Of a stretch of 64,000 nt of DNA, positions 60,731 through 64,000 are shown piece by piece. The DNA is from Streptomyces dioscori (GTDB lineage Bacteria; Actinomycetota; Actinomycetes; Streptomycetales; Streptomycetaceae). The stretch is taken from positions 1-64,000 of the forward strand of contig NZ_KZ679055.1 of NCBI RefSeq assembly GCF_003024195.1, in the 5' to 3' direction. The position numbers were made by a program, and so were the translations under genes. Numbering within the stretch: position 1 is the first letter of the stretch; the number at the start of each line of letters is the position of its first letter. Under the pieces are notes generated by a model. It was given only the letters and a program-made list of their open reading frames with translations, was not told the origin of the DNA and did not search any database.

Positions 60731-64000
<3,270 letters not shown>

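Overview
The window is high-GC DNA with GTGA/ATGA start-stop overlaps, chaplin genes, a mycothiol gene and a gyl-type glycerol operon. It reads as a Streptomyces chromosome. As I remember the S. coelicolor map, the gene order metH-gylR-glpF-glpK-glpD, then PAC2, mshC, an SCO1664-family gene, DUF3090 and chpC/chpH, follows roughly SCO1657 to SCO1676. Two blocks appear to interrupt that backbone (glpD to PAC2, and PAC2 to mshC), and the order seems to change after the tRNA-Leu gene.

Layout. 0-3 kb: a family-5 solute-binding lipoprotein and a HAD phosphatase. 3-12.3 kb: cobalamin-dependent methionine synthase (metH) divergent from gylR and the glpFKD operon, with a matching operator-like sequence in front of both gylR and glpF. 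12.5-29.6 kb: a sulfur and nucleoside salvage island. It holds mtnK with a CUT2-type ABC importer (probably for methylthioribose), divergent mtnD-mtnC-mtnB, then mtnA divergent from a BMP-type nucleoside ABC importer, a nucleoside phosphorylase, an MTA/SAH-deaminase-like amidohydrolase and a GntR regulator. Both importer operons are preceded by a short ORF resembling the Cys-ending actinobacterial attenuator leader peptides. Together these genes could take methylthioribose, and perhaps methylthioadenosine, from outside the cell into the methionine salvage pathway.

29.7-49.5 kb: mostly conserved actinobacterial backbone. It includes a PAC2 protein, mshC with a kinase-like/DUF3090/phosphatase trio, a CorA transporter, a ferritin-like protein, an F420-type oxidoreductase, an aldo/keto reductase, a degenerate RecD2-like protein, DUF5703, two chaplins, an M20 peptidase and tRNA-Leu(GAG). 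Between PAC2 and mshC sits an unusual pair: a cytoplasmic subtilisin-fold protease and a Gln-rich prion-like protein that share a C-terminal domain.

49.6-64 kb: a frameshifted gene remnant beside the tRNA, a membrane-anchored polylysine-synthetase-like NRPS followed by an M1 metallopeptidase, and, on the minus strand, the distal part of a phage-tail/contractile-injection-like operon (baseplate protein, tail protein, DUF6519 protein, peptidoglycan amidase). The baseplate gene runs off the right edge. A 20-base palindromic arm (core GTTCCCCGCGCCCCT) recurs 13 times, only in 3' intergenic gaps.
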